Shown here piece by piece: positions 1 through 9,256 of a DNA stretch of 13,042 nt; the stretch's first letter is position 1, and the number at the start of each line of letters is the position of its first letter. Position numbers and translations under genes: made by a program. Source of the stretch: Methanobacterium sp. (GTDB taxonomy: Archaea > Methanobacteriota > Methanobacteria > Methanobacteriales > Methanobacteriaceae); NCBI GenBank assembly GCA_020854975.1, contig JAHKLQ010000021.1:1-13042 (forward strand), given 5' to 3'. The notes below the pieces were generated by a model that was given only the letters and a program-made list of their open reading frames with translations, was not told where the DNA came from and searched no databases.

Positions 1-290
1 GAACTGCCGATGATACGGTTAATGGCGATTTTTTCAATTTCATTCAAATTGACATCCCTTGACCGTAGCATGTCTATGTCTTTGGCTGTGATCTTCACAG
101 TATGACATTCAGCTATTCTCTTTATCTTACGGGCTAAAATTATTCTCCTCTTTGGTGAAATTTTTTTGGAATCTTTTAAGCCGAGTCTTTCCAAATATTT
201 AACCCGATCCTCTTCTAGAGCCACACCGCCAACAACCAAAGGCCCTAACACAGATCCTCTGCCTGCTTCATCTATTCCTAATATCTTCAT
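1..290 (-). CDS. rnhB: Ribonuclease HII, 5' part (3' end outside window)
   Basis: Hydrolyses the RNA strand of RNA-DNA hybrids and removes misincorporated ribonucleotides from DNA. Reading leftward from the ATG at 288-290, the protein begins MKILGIDEAGRGSVLGPLVV, the family's N-terminal active-site block with metal-binding Asp7-Glu8 and the GRG loop (residues 10-12). A DSKK motif follows at residues 40-43, also characteristic of RNase HII. About 96 codons are present; the family is usually 200-230 aa, so the C-terminal half with the remaining catalytic Asp residues lies beyond base 1. The loop reads GRGSVLGP where many bacterial homologues have GRGPV; I do not regard this as damaging. No clear Shine-Dalgarno precedes the start, so the message may be nearly leaderless. 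It lies downstream of mreB on the same strand, 72 nt away. Confidence 0.93.
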   Translation of the reverse strand, partial: MKILGIDEAGRGSVLGPLVVGGVALEEDRVKYLERLGLKDSKKISPKRRIILARKIKRIAECHTVKITAKDIDMLRSRDVNLNEIEKIAINRIIGS

Positions 291-328
291 AGATTTTCTA
301 AGTTTTTAATCTAATTTTTTAAACCTTT

Positions 329-340
329 AATTTATTTAAA
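329..340 (-). promoter_or_regulatory. Possible TATA box for rnhB
   Basis: On the minus strand this reads TTTAAATAAATT, an AT-rich TATA-like element about 40-50 nt upstream of the rnhB ATG. It would place transcription start close to 305-310 and leave a short leader. The whole 291-362 gap is AT-rich, so the box cannot be distinguished with certainty, and rnhB could also be read through from mreB. Confidence 0.3.
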
Positions 341-344
341 AAAA
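338..344 (-). terminator. Possible T-run terminator after mreB
   Basis: Seven consecutive A residues on the plus strand, which is T7 on the minus strand, lie 19-25 nt past the mreB stop codon. Archaeal transcription commonly ends at such T-runs without a hairpin. It overlaps the AT-rich stretch that could also serve as the rnhB promoter. Confidence 0.35.
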
Positions 345-362
345 TTAATAGGGTTGTTTTAT

Positions 363-1439
363 TTATTTCATGGCTTTCAAACGCACTTCTGGCTCTAAAG
401 CACGTGGTTCGGCAGCCACAATGGCAGTTCCTTTAGCAACCACGGTCATAGGATCGTCGGATATTTCCACTGGCACACCAACTTCTTCATATATACGTTG
501 TTTAAGTCCTTTAAGTTGGGATGTGCCTCCTACTACCACAGTCTTGTTGTAAACACCGGAAATAAGTTCAGGAGACATTCTTTCCAGTACGTGGGCTAAA
601 GCTTCCACTAGTTTAGCGATAATTGGTTCTGCAGCATCAGCCACCAGTGTGGAATCGATTTCAACCTTTTTTGGTTTGTTGGTTTCCATGGATTTGCCTA
701 TGACGGTGGTTTTACCCACGGATTTTTCATTTTTGCAATGTACCATTCCCACTTCTATTTTGGCTTTTTCAGCTTCGTGAATTCCAATTTCCACATTATA
801 TTTCTCTTTAACTTTGGCTACTATATTAGCATCTACATCGTCTCCACCACTACGGATGGTTTCAATATCAGTTATTCCTCCTAGGGATATAACTACCACG
901 TCGCTGGATCCTGCACCTATGTCGATCACCATGGTACCTGATGCTTCTGCTATAGGTAGGCCTGCTCCAATAGCTGCTGCAAGGCCTTCGCTTATTACCA
1001 GGACATAACTGGCTCCGGCTTTTTTTCCTATGTCTTCCACAGCTTTTTTCTCCACTTCGGAAGCATCTCCGGGTATACCTACAACTATGCGGTCTATGGA
1101 TTCTGTTGCTTCTCCAGAACCTAGATCCATGGAATAAAGCAGAAGGGCTTCTGCCTGAGCAATGCTTTCAATAACTCCCTGTCGGAGTGGTCGAACTGCT
1201 ATGATGTCCTCTGGGGTTCTTCCTAACATGGATTTAGCTTCTTCACCTACAGCCAATACATAACCCGGGTCTTCTTTTTTGACAGCTACCACTGATGGTA
1301 TTTTGAATAGATCAAATTTATCACCAGATGGTTTGGCTACTACTGTGTTAAGGGTTCCTAAATCGATACCCAAAGTATTGGACAAAGGTTGTTTTTTATC
1401 CTCTTCTTCTTCATCTTTTTTACCTAAAAAACTGAACAT
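363..1439 (-). CDS. mreB: MreB, actin-like rod-shape protein
   Basis: Actin-fold ATPase of the MreB family, which polymerises at the inner membrane face and directs wall growth in rod-shaped cells; Methanobacteriales have a pseudomurein wall and are often rods. The 358-aa length matches bacterial MreB plus a charged N-terminal extension (residues 7-17, rich in K, D and E). Visible motifs: phosphate-1 loop GIDLGTLNTVV (24-34); RPLRQGVI (83-90), an MreB hallmark; AAAIGAGLPI (154-163); phosphate-2 VIDIGAGSSDVVVISLGG (171-188); IRSGGDDVD (195-203); KYNVEIG followed by AEKAKIEVG; and the adenosine motif VVVGGTSQLKGL (301-312), which looks more Hsp70-like than the bacterial GGGALL form. It starts 1 nt after the stop of an unknown upstream gene, with an AGGAGG-type ribosome binding site inside that gene's last codons (about 1446-1451), so the two are probably translated together. 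No mreC or mreD is in the window. Confidence 0.92.
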   Translation of the reverse strand: MFSFLGKKDEEEEDKKQPLSNTLGIDLGTLNTVVAKPSGDKFDLFKIPSVVAVKKEDPGYVLAVGEEAKSMLGRTPEDIIAVRPLRQGVIESIAQAEALLLYSMDLGSGEATESIDRIVVGIPGDASEVEKKAVEDIGKKAGASYVLVISEGLAAAIGAGLPIAEASGTMVIDIGAGSSDVVVISLGGITDIETIRSGGDDVDANIVAKVKEKYNVEIGIHEAEKAKIEVGMVHCKNEKSVGKTTVIGKSMETNKPKKVEIDSTLVADAAEPIIAKLVEALAHVLERMSPELISGVYNKTVVVGGTSQLKGLKQRIYEEVGVPVEISDDPMTVVAKGTAIVAAEPRALEPEVRLKAMK

Positions 1440-1440
1440 T

Positions 1441-2070
<630 letters not shown>

Positions 2071-2104
2071 CAGTTACCACTTTCATAAAATTGAATTTAG
2101 CTCT

Positions 2105-2112
2105 TTTATAAA
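2105..2112 (-). promoter_or_regulatory. TATA box of the unknown gene-mreB operon
   Basis: TTTATAAA (self-complementary) lies with its centre about 38 nt upstream of the ATG at 2070. With the usual archaeal spacing of about 25 nt, transcription would start near 2082 and leave a leader of about 12 nt. It is the best-placed TATA-like box for this operon. Confidence 0.5.
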
Positions 2113-2156
2113 TTTTACAATAAATAGTTCAACATATCATTAAGTTCTATACTAGT

Positions 2157-2322
2157 CATATAAGTAAATGATATAGTCACCATTAGATTTCTAAAACTAT
2201 TAGATTTTTAAACATATATAAGTAAGTGATTAAAGCTAATTATTAATTCCCAAATTTATATAATTAATATGATAAGCACTATTAGATTTCTCATATAATA
2301 AATAAGTAAGTGATTAAGCTAC
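2157..2322. repeat. Dispersed short direct repeats in the divergent promoter region
   Basis: Two motifs recur. Motif A is TAAGTAARTGAT at 2161-2172, 2219-2230 and 2303-2314; copies 2 and 3 are identical and continue as TAAAGCT or TAAGCT. Each copy is preceded by CATATA within about 12 nt. Motif B is ATTAGATTTCT at 2182-2192 and 2281-2291, with a variant ATTAGATTTTT at 2199-2209. The B copy at 2281 runs directly into the CATATA lead of the third A copy. Motif A copies are spaced 58 and 84 bp apart, which is too irregular and too diverged for a CRISPR array. They may be repeated protein-binding sites or a decayed tandem duplication. Confidence 0.65.
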
Positions 2323-2357
2323 AATAGTTTTAACCATGTCATGATGTTAACTCCTAA

Positions 2358-2370
2358 TATATTTTTATAA
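2358..2370 (+). promoter_or_regulatory. Likely TATA region of the asd operon
   Basis: TATATTTTTATAA lies about 75-87 nt upstream of the asd ATG. Transcription would begin near 2388-2395 and give a 5' leader of about 50 nt. It is the strongest TATA-like stretch between the repeats and asd; the exact box inside it is uncertain. Confidence 0.4.
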
Positions 2371-2444
2371 TGTGTTGTTCTTTCAGCTTTTTGGATAGAT
2401 CCGACACTCTAAAAAAACTGAATTCTTGTTAATAGGTATATCAA

Positions 2445-3113
<669 letters not shown>

Positions 3114-3146
3114 AATAATCCTTATAATCACTGTTGGAGTATAAAT

Positions 3147-5232
<2,086 letters not shown>

Positions 5233-5276
5233 TGAGAACCAGTAAAATCATGAAACTATGAGGAACTAACTATGAC

Positions 5277-5285
5277 GGGGGAGGT
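5277..5285 (+). promoter_or_regulatory. Strong ribosome binding site of the secreted protein gene
   Basis: GGGGGAGGT ends 6 nt before the ATG at 5292. It is among the strongest Shine-Dalgarno matches in the window, fixes the start, and suggests high translation of this secreted protein. Confidence 0.75.
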
Positions 5286-5291
5286 TCTAAG

Positions 5292-6227
5292 ATGAACATC
5301 AACAAATTATCCATAGCCCTGATAGTAATAATCCTATGCACGGCTATTTCATCTTCATGGGCAGCAGATAGTACGTCTAGTGATCAGCAAGCATGGGTTC
5401 AAGAACAAGGCTCAGAAGTACTTTTCACTTATCTTGAATCCACTATAACCGTTACTATCAAAAATAACAATGATCATGTTGAATATTTTAAGATAAGCCA
5501 AGTATACAACCAGACATCTCCTCCCATATTTTGGAAGGTGGCGTGGACCGATCCTTGTGCATTAAAAATGATTAAATATCAGTCTGACGTTGATGAAAAT
5601 GATCTTGGTTGGAAAATTCAACCAGGAGAAACTAAAACTGTTTCATTTAAGGTGGTTGCATACCCTTATCCTAGCGTAACGATACCGGTATATATTAGGA
5701 GAAATGCATCTATTTCTAATGGTTTTTGGCCTTTAGTAAATGAACCTGGATTAACAGCTACTTGGTTCCTCCCTAATGAAATTGAGTACTTGAATCCAAG
5801 TTTAGATCTTCAATCCTGGAATGGTCATTTCTGTTTCTGGATAAAAAATTACGACACAACATATCCAAAAGTATCAGGGATAGTAAGAGCACCTATTGTG
5901 CCTATTGATTCCAAACTCACCTACAGTAACCCTCAGATAACTTATATCTCAGATGAACTGCCATGGGCTAACACAGCAGCCTGGGATGTTCTATTATATC
6001 CGGGTCAAAGTAAACATTACTCCTACACTTATCATTGGCCAGAATCGTCTTCCAGTTCAACCGCCTCGGGAAGTTCTTCTTCCACAGGATATTCCATACC
6101 CACTACTGCGGCAGCCACCACAAATGCTTCTGTTCCTACTTCAGAAACTGGAGTTCCTTTCGGTCTTTTCGTGGTTGGAGCTATCATAATTGCTGGTGGT
6201 GTAGCCTACGCCAAATTCTTCCGATGA
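5292..6227 (+). CDS. Secreted surface protein with C-terminal sorting-signal-like anchor
   Basis: A 311-aa exported protein with no function I recognise. It begins with a classical signal peptide (hydrophobic about 7-20, likely cleavage after SSWA at residues 21-24). The mature part looks like one or two beta-sandwich domains, with strands such as STITVTIKNNN (50-60) and GETKTVSFKVVAYP (112-125), and two cysteines (89 and 181) that could pair outside the cell. NxS/T sites such as N73 and N138 could be glycosylated. A Ser/Thr/Ala-rich linker (252-286) leads to SETGVP (284-289), a hydrophobic segment (290-308) and a short basic end (KFFR). That tripartite tail resembles a sortase sorting signal, and a sortase gene lies 156 nt downstream. 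It may equally be a plain C-terminal membrane anchor. The gap to the preceding gene is 59 nt, consistent with the same operon. Confidence 0.85.
   Translation: MNINKLSIALIVIILCTAISSSWAADSTSSDQQAWVQEQGSEVLFTYLESTITVTIKNNNDHVEYFKISQVYNQTSPPIFWKVAWTDPCALKMIKYQSDVDENDLGWKIQPGETKTVSFKVVAYPYPSVTIPVYIRRNASISNGFWPLVNEPGLTATWFLPNEIEYLNPSLDLQSWNGHFCFWIKNYDTTYPKVSGIVRAPIVPIDSKLTYSNPQITYISDELPWANTAAWDVLLYPGQSKHYSYTYHWPESSSSSTASGSSSSTGYSIPTTAAATTNASVPTSETGVPFGLFVVGAIIIAGGVAYAKFFR
6141..6224 (+). other. Putative sortase sorting signal
   Basis: These codons specify residues 284-311 of the secreted protein: S-E-T-G-V-P, about 19 hydrophobic residues, then Lys-Phe-Phe-Arg at the end. The order of short TG-containing motif, membrane helix and positive tail is that of bacterial LPxTG-type signals, although the motif itself is not LPxTG. 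Cleavage between Thr286 and Gly287 would be the analogous position. Confidence 0.45.
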
Positions 6228-6383
6228 TCAGGGAAACTTAGATGGCTGCATAAATATTATATTCTTTGATCACCCTACACTTCTATGGGCATCATAATAA
6301 TATGTGGCATGTTTATTCATTGTGACATATTCTGAAACCCTAAAACTAAACACAGTAACACTCATGTAATACAGTGAATCCAC

Positions 6384-7109
6384 ATGAAACTATCCACTTT
6401 TTTTATCATAGTCGGGATGATTATCATCTCTCTGTACGCACTGGTGGAAGTTAACTATTATTCTGCCACCCAGAGCATTAGTCAGGAACCTGGAGAAACA
6501 CCTTACGTTACAATTCCTAAAATTGGGGTTGATGCAACTATAAATAACAAATCTGTGGATTATGGAATTTATCATGAACCACAGTCAGCCAAACCTGGCA
6601 GCGGAACCGTAGTTTTATTTGGGCATCGTACCCTGCATGGATCCCCTTTTATCAAACTTGACCAACTAGAACCTGGAGATAATGTAACCCTAGAATGGCC
6701 TGGAATAGGTTATGTTGAATATGTAGTAGAAAATAGCACCATCGTTCCTGCCGATTACCGTTTATCAGTTGAACAGGGAAATGTACTGTTTCTGATCACC
6801 TGTTACCCCCTGGGATCAACCAAGGAACGATTAATAGTGAAAGCTAAACAGGTGAACATATACCCCATTAAAACATTAAGAGCCCCCAATCCTCAGCAAT
6901 ATTATGCCATTATCATAATCATTGCTTTCATGGTAGGATGCACAGTTTTGAGTTTCTTATATCCTGTTAAAGAGGATAGAGCCATAATATTCCTGGCAGC
7001 AGTGGCTTTAACGTTTTTCCTGGTGCTTGGTTATTTTTTCCCCATCCCTCCAGATACATTGGAATCAAACATATCTCGTGTAAGTGACTTTTTAAGTTTT
7101 GGATTTTAG
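6384..7109 (+). CDS. Sortase family transpeptidase with two C-terminal membrane segments
   Basis: A 241-aa membrane cysteine transpeptidase of the sortase family. A membrane segment at 5-22 is followed by the sortase beta-barrel (about 40-157), beginning VTIPKIGVDATI. The catalytic residues are all visible: His81 in LFGHRTLHGSPF, Cys140 in FLITCYP (the usual TLTC position) and Arg149 in TKERLIVKA. After the domain come two more hydrophobic segments (about 172-193 and 200-221), so the topology is N-terminal anchor, extracytoplasmic enzyme, and a C-terminal hairpin. The ATG at 6384 follows a GTGAATCC-type ribosome binding site. A weak TATA-like stretch (TTATATTC) lies near 6257-6264, so its own promoter is possible. 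In Gram-positive bacteria sortases join surface proteins to the wall; here the acceptor could be pseudomurein or another envelope component. The adjacent secreted protein is the obvious candidate substrate. Confidence 0.88.
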   Translation: MKLSTFFIIVGMIIISLYALVEVNYYSATQSISQEPGETPYVTIPKIGVDATINNKSVDYGIYHEPQSAKPGSGTVVLFGHRTLHGSPFIKLDQLEPGDNVTLEWPGIGYVEYVVENSTIVPADYRLSVEQGNVLFLITCYPLGSTKERLIVKAKQVNIYPIKTLRAPNPQQYYAIIIIIAFMVGCTVLSFLYPVKEDRAIIFLAAVALTFFLVLGYFFPIPPDTLESNISRVSDFLSFGF

Positions 7110-7194
7110 GTTTAAAGTTGTCTAAGGCCAGTTTGACAGGATTTAACAGAATTTATGTGTTGTAGTTGGATGACTTAAAAATGACAGGACATAG

Positions 7195-7201
7195 TTTTTT
7201 T
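7195..7201 (+). terminator. T-run terminator after the sortase gene
   Basis: Seven T residues lie about 86 nt past the sortase stop and before the mptD promoter. I see no strong hairpin before it, which is normal for archaeal intrinsic termination. It would close the asd-to-sortase transcription unit. Confidence 0.45.
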
Positions 7202-7246
7202 ATCAATTTAAAGGGAGTATATGGGGGTAGTGAAATAATTATTAAG

Positions 7247-7254
7247 TTATATAT
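7247..7254 (+). promoter_or_regulatory. TATA box of the mptD-like gene
   Basis: TTATATAT lies 37-44 nt upstream of the ATG at 7291, which predicts transcription start near 7276. The short leader contains AGGTGTT at 7281-7287, a good ribosome binding site just before the start codon. Confidence 0.6.
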
Positions 7255-7290
7255 GGTGCTTAGTAGTAATAGGTGAATTAAGGTGTTAAG

Positions 7291-7656
7291 ATGAGTGATG
7301 AAAAATACTTCCAGAACCTCACCCCACGGGAAAGAGCCATATTTGAAGGGGCCATAACTATGGGGGCGCTTTTCCACCAGTTTGTGGGAACTCCAGTAAA
7401 TATTAAAACTGTTAATTCTCTCAAAAAAGCTATTGAGGAATCTTTAGAATTACAACCCTGCATTGAAAGTGTTAAGGTGGGGATTAACCCCAAAATGCTG
7501 GAAGAAGCAGAAAATGAATACCAGTATATTTCTCTGACTGGAGAAATGTTGGATGTGCGTGTTGTTTCCCAATATAATGGGGTGAATGTGGTGGTGTGCA
7601 TGCACTACATTGAAGAGCTACAGTACCCTCTGATGTACGTGGAAGAAATAGATTGA
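7291..7656 (+). CDS. mptD: Probable archaeal dihydroneopterin aldolase (MptD/DUF372 family)
   Basis: A small 121-aa cytosolic protein that I match by recognition to the archaeal dihydroneopterin aldolase family (formerly DUF372). That enzyme cleaves 7,8-dihydroneopterin to 6-hydroxymethyl-7,8-dihydropterin and glycolaldehyde in methanopterin biosynthesis. Supporting features are the family-size length, the conserved block IFEGAITMGALFHQFVGTPV at residues 17-36, with Glu19 and His29 as likely active-site residues, the YQYISLTGEMLDVRV block (78-91), and a C-terminal half dense in Tyr and Glu (YIEELQYPLMYVEE). It has its own TATA box and ribosome binding site and is separated by 135 nt from korD, so it appears to be transcribed alone. 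Methanopterin is the C1 carrier of methanogenesis, which suits the host. The alternative is an unrelated conserved methanogen protein; I have not been able to search. Confidence 0.75.
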   Translation: MSDEKYFQNLTPRERAIFEGAITMGALFHQFVGTPVNIKTVNSLKKAIEESLELQPCIESVKVGINPKMLEEAENEYQYISLTGEMLDVRVVSQYNGVNVVVCMHYIEELQYPLMYVEEID

Positions 7657-7711
7657 AAATATAAAAAATACGTTAAACTCAGTTAAATAACTTATAAGAT
7701 ATTATTTTGGT

Positions 7712-7735
7712 TTATTGTGCTGTTTTACACAATAA
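7712..7735. promoter_or_regulatory. Perfect inverted repeat upstream of the kor operon
   Basis: TTATTGTG (7712-7719), an 8-nt spacer, and its exact reverse complement CACAATAA (7728-7735). It lies about 57-80 nt upstream of the korD start and immediately upstream of the likely TATA element, where an archaeal dimeric regulator could bind. Its low GC content and lack of a following T-run make a terminator for the preceding gene less likely. Confidence 0.5.
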
Positions 7736-7749
7736 CAATAATTTAATAA

Positions 7750-7758
7750 TATTATAGA
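7750..7758 (+). promoter_or_regulatory. Possible TATA box of the kor operon
   Basis: TATTATAGA lies 34-42 nt before the korD ATG at 7792 and would give transcription start near 7780. A second AT-rich candidate (TTTAAAAT, 7765-7772) would place the start at or just after 7792, in which case translation would begin at the ATG at 7804. Confidence 0.35.
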
Positions 7759-7791
7759 TATTAATTTAAAATATCACAGCAAAATTATAAA

Positions 7792-8025
7792 ATGGTAGAT
7801 TTCATGATAACCGTTGATGAAAATCTGTGTAAAGGCTGTAACATCTGCACTGAGTTCTGCCCTCGTAAGGTTTACCAGGAATCAGGAATCCTTAACAAAA
7901 AGGGTGTGCATGTTCCAGTACCGGAAAATGAGGACAAATGCACTCAATGCCAGTTATGTGTAATGATGTGTCCTGATCAAGCAATAAAAGTAGATGAAAA
8001 AGTGGATGAGAAGGATGACAAGTGA
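7792..8025 (+). CDS. korD: 2-oxoglutarate ferredoxin oxidoreductase, delta (ferredoxin-like) subunit
   Basis: Electron-transfer subunit of KorABCD, carrying electrons between the catalytic subunits and external ferredoxin. The 77-aa protein has two classical four-cysteine motifs for [4Fe-4S] clusters: CKGCNICTEFCP (Cys13, 16, 19, 23) and CTQCQLCVMMCP (Cys50, 53, 56, 60). The C-terminus is acidic and lysine-rich (VDEKVDEKDDK). Two starts are possible. The ATG at 7792 has no clear ribosome binding site. The ATG at 7804 gives MITVDENLCKGC and is preceded by GGTAGAT at 7795-7801, so it may be the true one. Its stop overlaps the likely korA start by 11 nt. Its identity as KorD rather than another ferredoxin rests on its place at the head of korABC. 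Confidence 0.9.
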   Translation: MVDFMITVDENLCKGCNICTEFCPRKVYQESGILNKKGVHVPVPENEDKCTQCQLCVMMCPDQAIKVDEKVDEKDDK

Positions 8026-9145
8026 GGATTATTTTATACAAGGCAACGAAGCCTGTGCCAGAGGGGCCATTAAAGCAAATTGCCGATTTTTTGCCGGATA
8101 CCCCATAACACCCTCTACAGAAATCGCTGAAGATATGGCAGTGTTCTTACCCCGTGAAGGAGGAACATTCGTCCAGATGGAAGATGAAATATCAGCTCTG
8201 GGAGCAGTTATAGGGGCAGTATGGGGTGGTTTAAAAGGAATGACCGCCACTTCTGGACCAGGGTTTTCCCTTATGCAGGAACATATTGGCTATGCAGTAA
8301 TGACAGAAACACCTTTAGTGATCGTGAACATGCAGAGGGGTTCTCCATCCACTGGACAGCCCACCATGGCCAGTCAAAGTGACATGATGCAGGCCCGCTG
8401 GGGATCCCATGGAGACTATGAAGTTATAGCGTTATCTCCCTCATCAGTACAGGAATGTTTTGATTTCACAGTGGAAGCCTTCAATCTGGCTGAAAAGTAC
8501 CGGGTGCCAGTCATGGTCATGAGTGATGAAATTGTGGGACACATGCGGGAAAAAATCACCATCCCTGAAAAAGTAGATGTGAAAGCACGGGAAATGCCTG
8601 AGGAAGGCCCGGATACTTTCTTACCTTACCATGCCGAGCCAGATAACACCAGTCCCATGCCTGCATTTGGGGATGGATACAAAATACACATTACAGGTTT
8701 AACCCATGATGAAAGAGGATACCCAGATGCATCAAATCCACAAACACACTCAAAACTGGTTTCACGTTTATGTAACAAGATCCGACATCATACCAATGAA
8801 ATATCAAGAATAAAAACAGAAAATGTGGAAGATGCAGAGATAGTAATCCTTTCTTATGGTGCTCCATCAAGATCAGCTCTTAAAGCAGTAAGAACAGCCC
8901 GTGATCAGAATATGAAAGTAGGATTTATCAAAATTGATGTGGTATGGCCATTCCCTGAAGAAATGGTTCAAAAGGCAGTTGGCAATGCCCAACGGGTGAT
9001 TGTAGTAGAAATGAACCTTGGACAGATATTTTATGAGGTTCAAAGGATCCTTCCCGATATAAAAGTAGAGTTAGCTTCTAAAATCGGTGGAGAAATGCAC
9101 CTTCCTCAAGATATCCTGGATAAAATTAATTCAACTGAAAATTAA
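8015..9145 (+). CDS. korA: 2-oxoglutarate ferredoxin oxidoreductase, alpha subunit
   Basis: Alpha subunit of the thiamine-diphosphate enzyme that interconverts 2-oxoglutarate and succinyl-CoA with ferredoxin. In methanogens with an incomplete reductive TCA branch it runs in the carboxylating direction to supply 2-oxoglutarate for glutamate. At 376 aa from the ATG at 8015 it starts MTSEDYFIQGNEACARGAIK and carries FFAGYPITPSTEIAE (25-39), the conserved pyrimidine/CoA-side motif of the family. Later come ATSGPGFSLMQE and QRGSPSTGQPT, both typical of KorA. The frame stays open upstream to an ATG at 7994, but that would overlap korD by 32 nt; the ATG at 8015 has GTGGATGAG upstream as a ribosome binding site and fits the family's N-terminus. 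Overlap with korD implies translational coupling. Confidence 0.94.
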   Translation: MTSEDYFIQGNEACARGAIKANCRFFAGYPITPSTEIAEDMAVFLPREGGTFVQMEDEISALGAVIGAVWGGLKGMTATSGPGFSLMQEHIGYAVMTETPLVIVNMQRGSPSTGQPTMASQSDMMQARWGSHGDYEVIALSPSSVQECFDFTVEAFNLAEKYRVPVMVMSDEIVGHMREKITIPEKVDVKAREMPEEGPDTFLPYHAEPDNTSPMPAFGDGYKIHITGLTHDERGYPDASNPQTHSKLVSRLCNKIRHHTNEISRIKTENVEDAEIVILSYGAPSRSALKAVRTARDQNMKVGFIKIDVVWPFPEEMVQKAVGNAQRVIVVEMNLGQIFYEVQRILPDIKVELASKIGGEMHLPQDILDKINSTEN

Positions 9146-9166
9146 ACGAGAATTATTAAATTAAAG

Positions 9167-9203
9167 GATGATTATTAGATTTAGAAGATGATTATGAGTT
9201 TAG
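9167..9203 (+). repeat. Imperfect direct repeat between korA and korB
   Basis: GATGATTATTAGATTTA at 9167-9183 is followed 20 bp later by GATGATTATGAGTTTAG at 9187-9203. It lies in a 111-nt gap that interrupts an otherwise tightly packed operon. No TATA box is placed convincingly for a separate korB promoter, though the AT-rich stretch near 9220-9228 could serve. Confidence 0.4.
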
Positions 9204-9256
9204 TGGGGAGTATCAACGAGATATTTATTGATTTTCATCCCATGGAGATGTAAAAT

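Larger units (their letters stand above)
2071..2444. other. 374-bp divergent AT-rich intergenic region
   Basis: This gap separates the leftward mreB operon from the rightward asd operon and is far longer than needed for two archaeal promoters. It holds a TATA box on each side (about 2105-2112 for the left operon, about 2358-2370 for the right one). Between them is a set of short direct repeats (2157-2322). I find no open reading frame with a plausible start and ribosome binding site, and no tRNA-like or strongly folded GC-rich element that would point to a structured RNA. Confidence 0.7.

Noticed and set aside
2157..2322. Possible CRISPR or CRISPR remnant
   Set aside because: Repeats are only about 11-12 bp, unequally spaced, AT-rich and diverged, with no cas gene nearby.
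5233..5291. Tiny open frame (ATG at 5234) between the DUF515-like gene and the secreted protein gene
   Set aside because: It gives only about nine residues with no ribosome binding site of its own; the GGGGGAGGT site belongs to the ATG at 5292.
5953..6241. Two overlapping plus-strand frames (78 and 68 aa) inside the secreted protein gene
   Set aside because: They lie wholly or mostly within the well-supported gene, lack ribosome binding sites, and encode no recognisable protein.
6228..6383. Possible small RNA or hairpin between the secreted protein and sortase genes
   Set aside because: Only a three-base-pair stem (CCC/GGG) and AT-rich sequence are visible, with no stable fold or flanking terminator.
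7994..8014. korA start at the ATG at 7994
   Set aside because: This would add seven residues (MKKWMRR) unlike the family N-terminus and enlarge the korD overlap; the ATG at 8015 has a suitable ribosome binding site.
8029..8250. Antisense frame (73 aa) opposite korA
   Set aside because: Shadow of a strongly supported gene with no promoter, ribosome binding site or homology signal.
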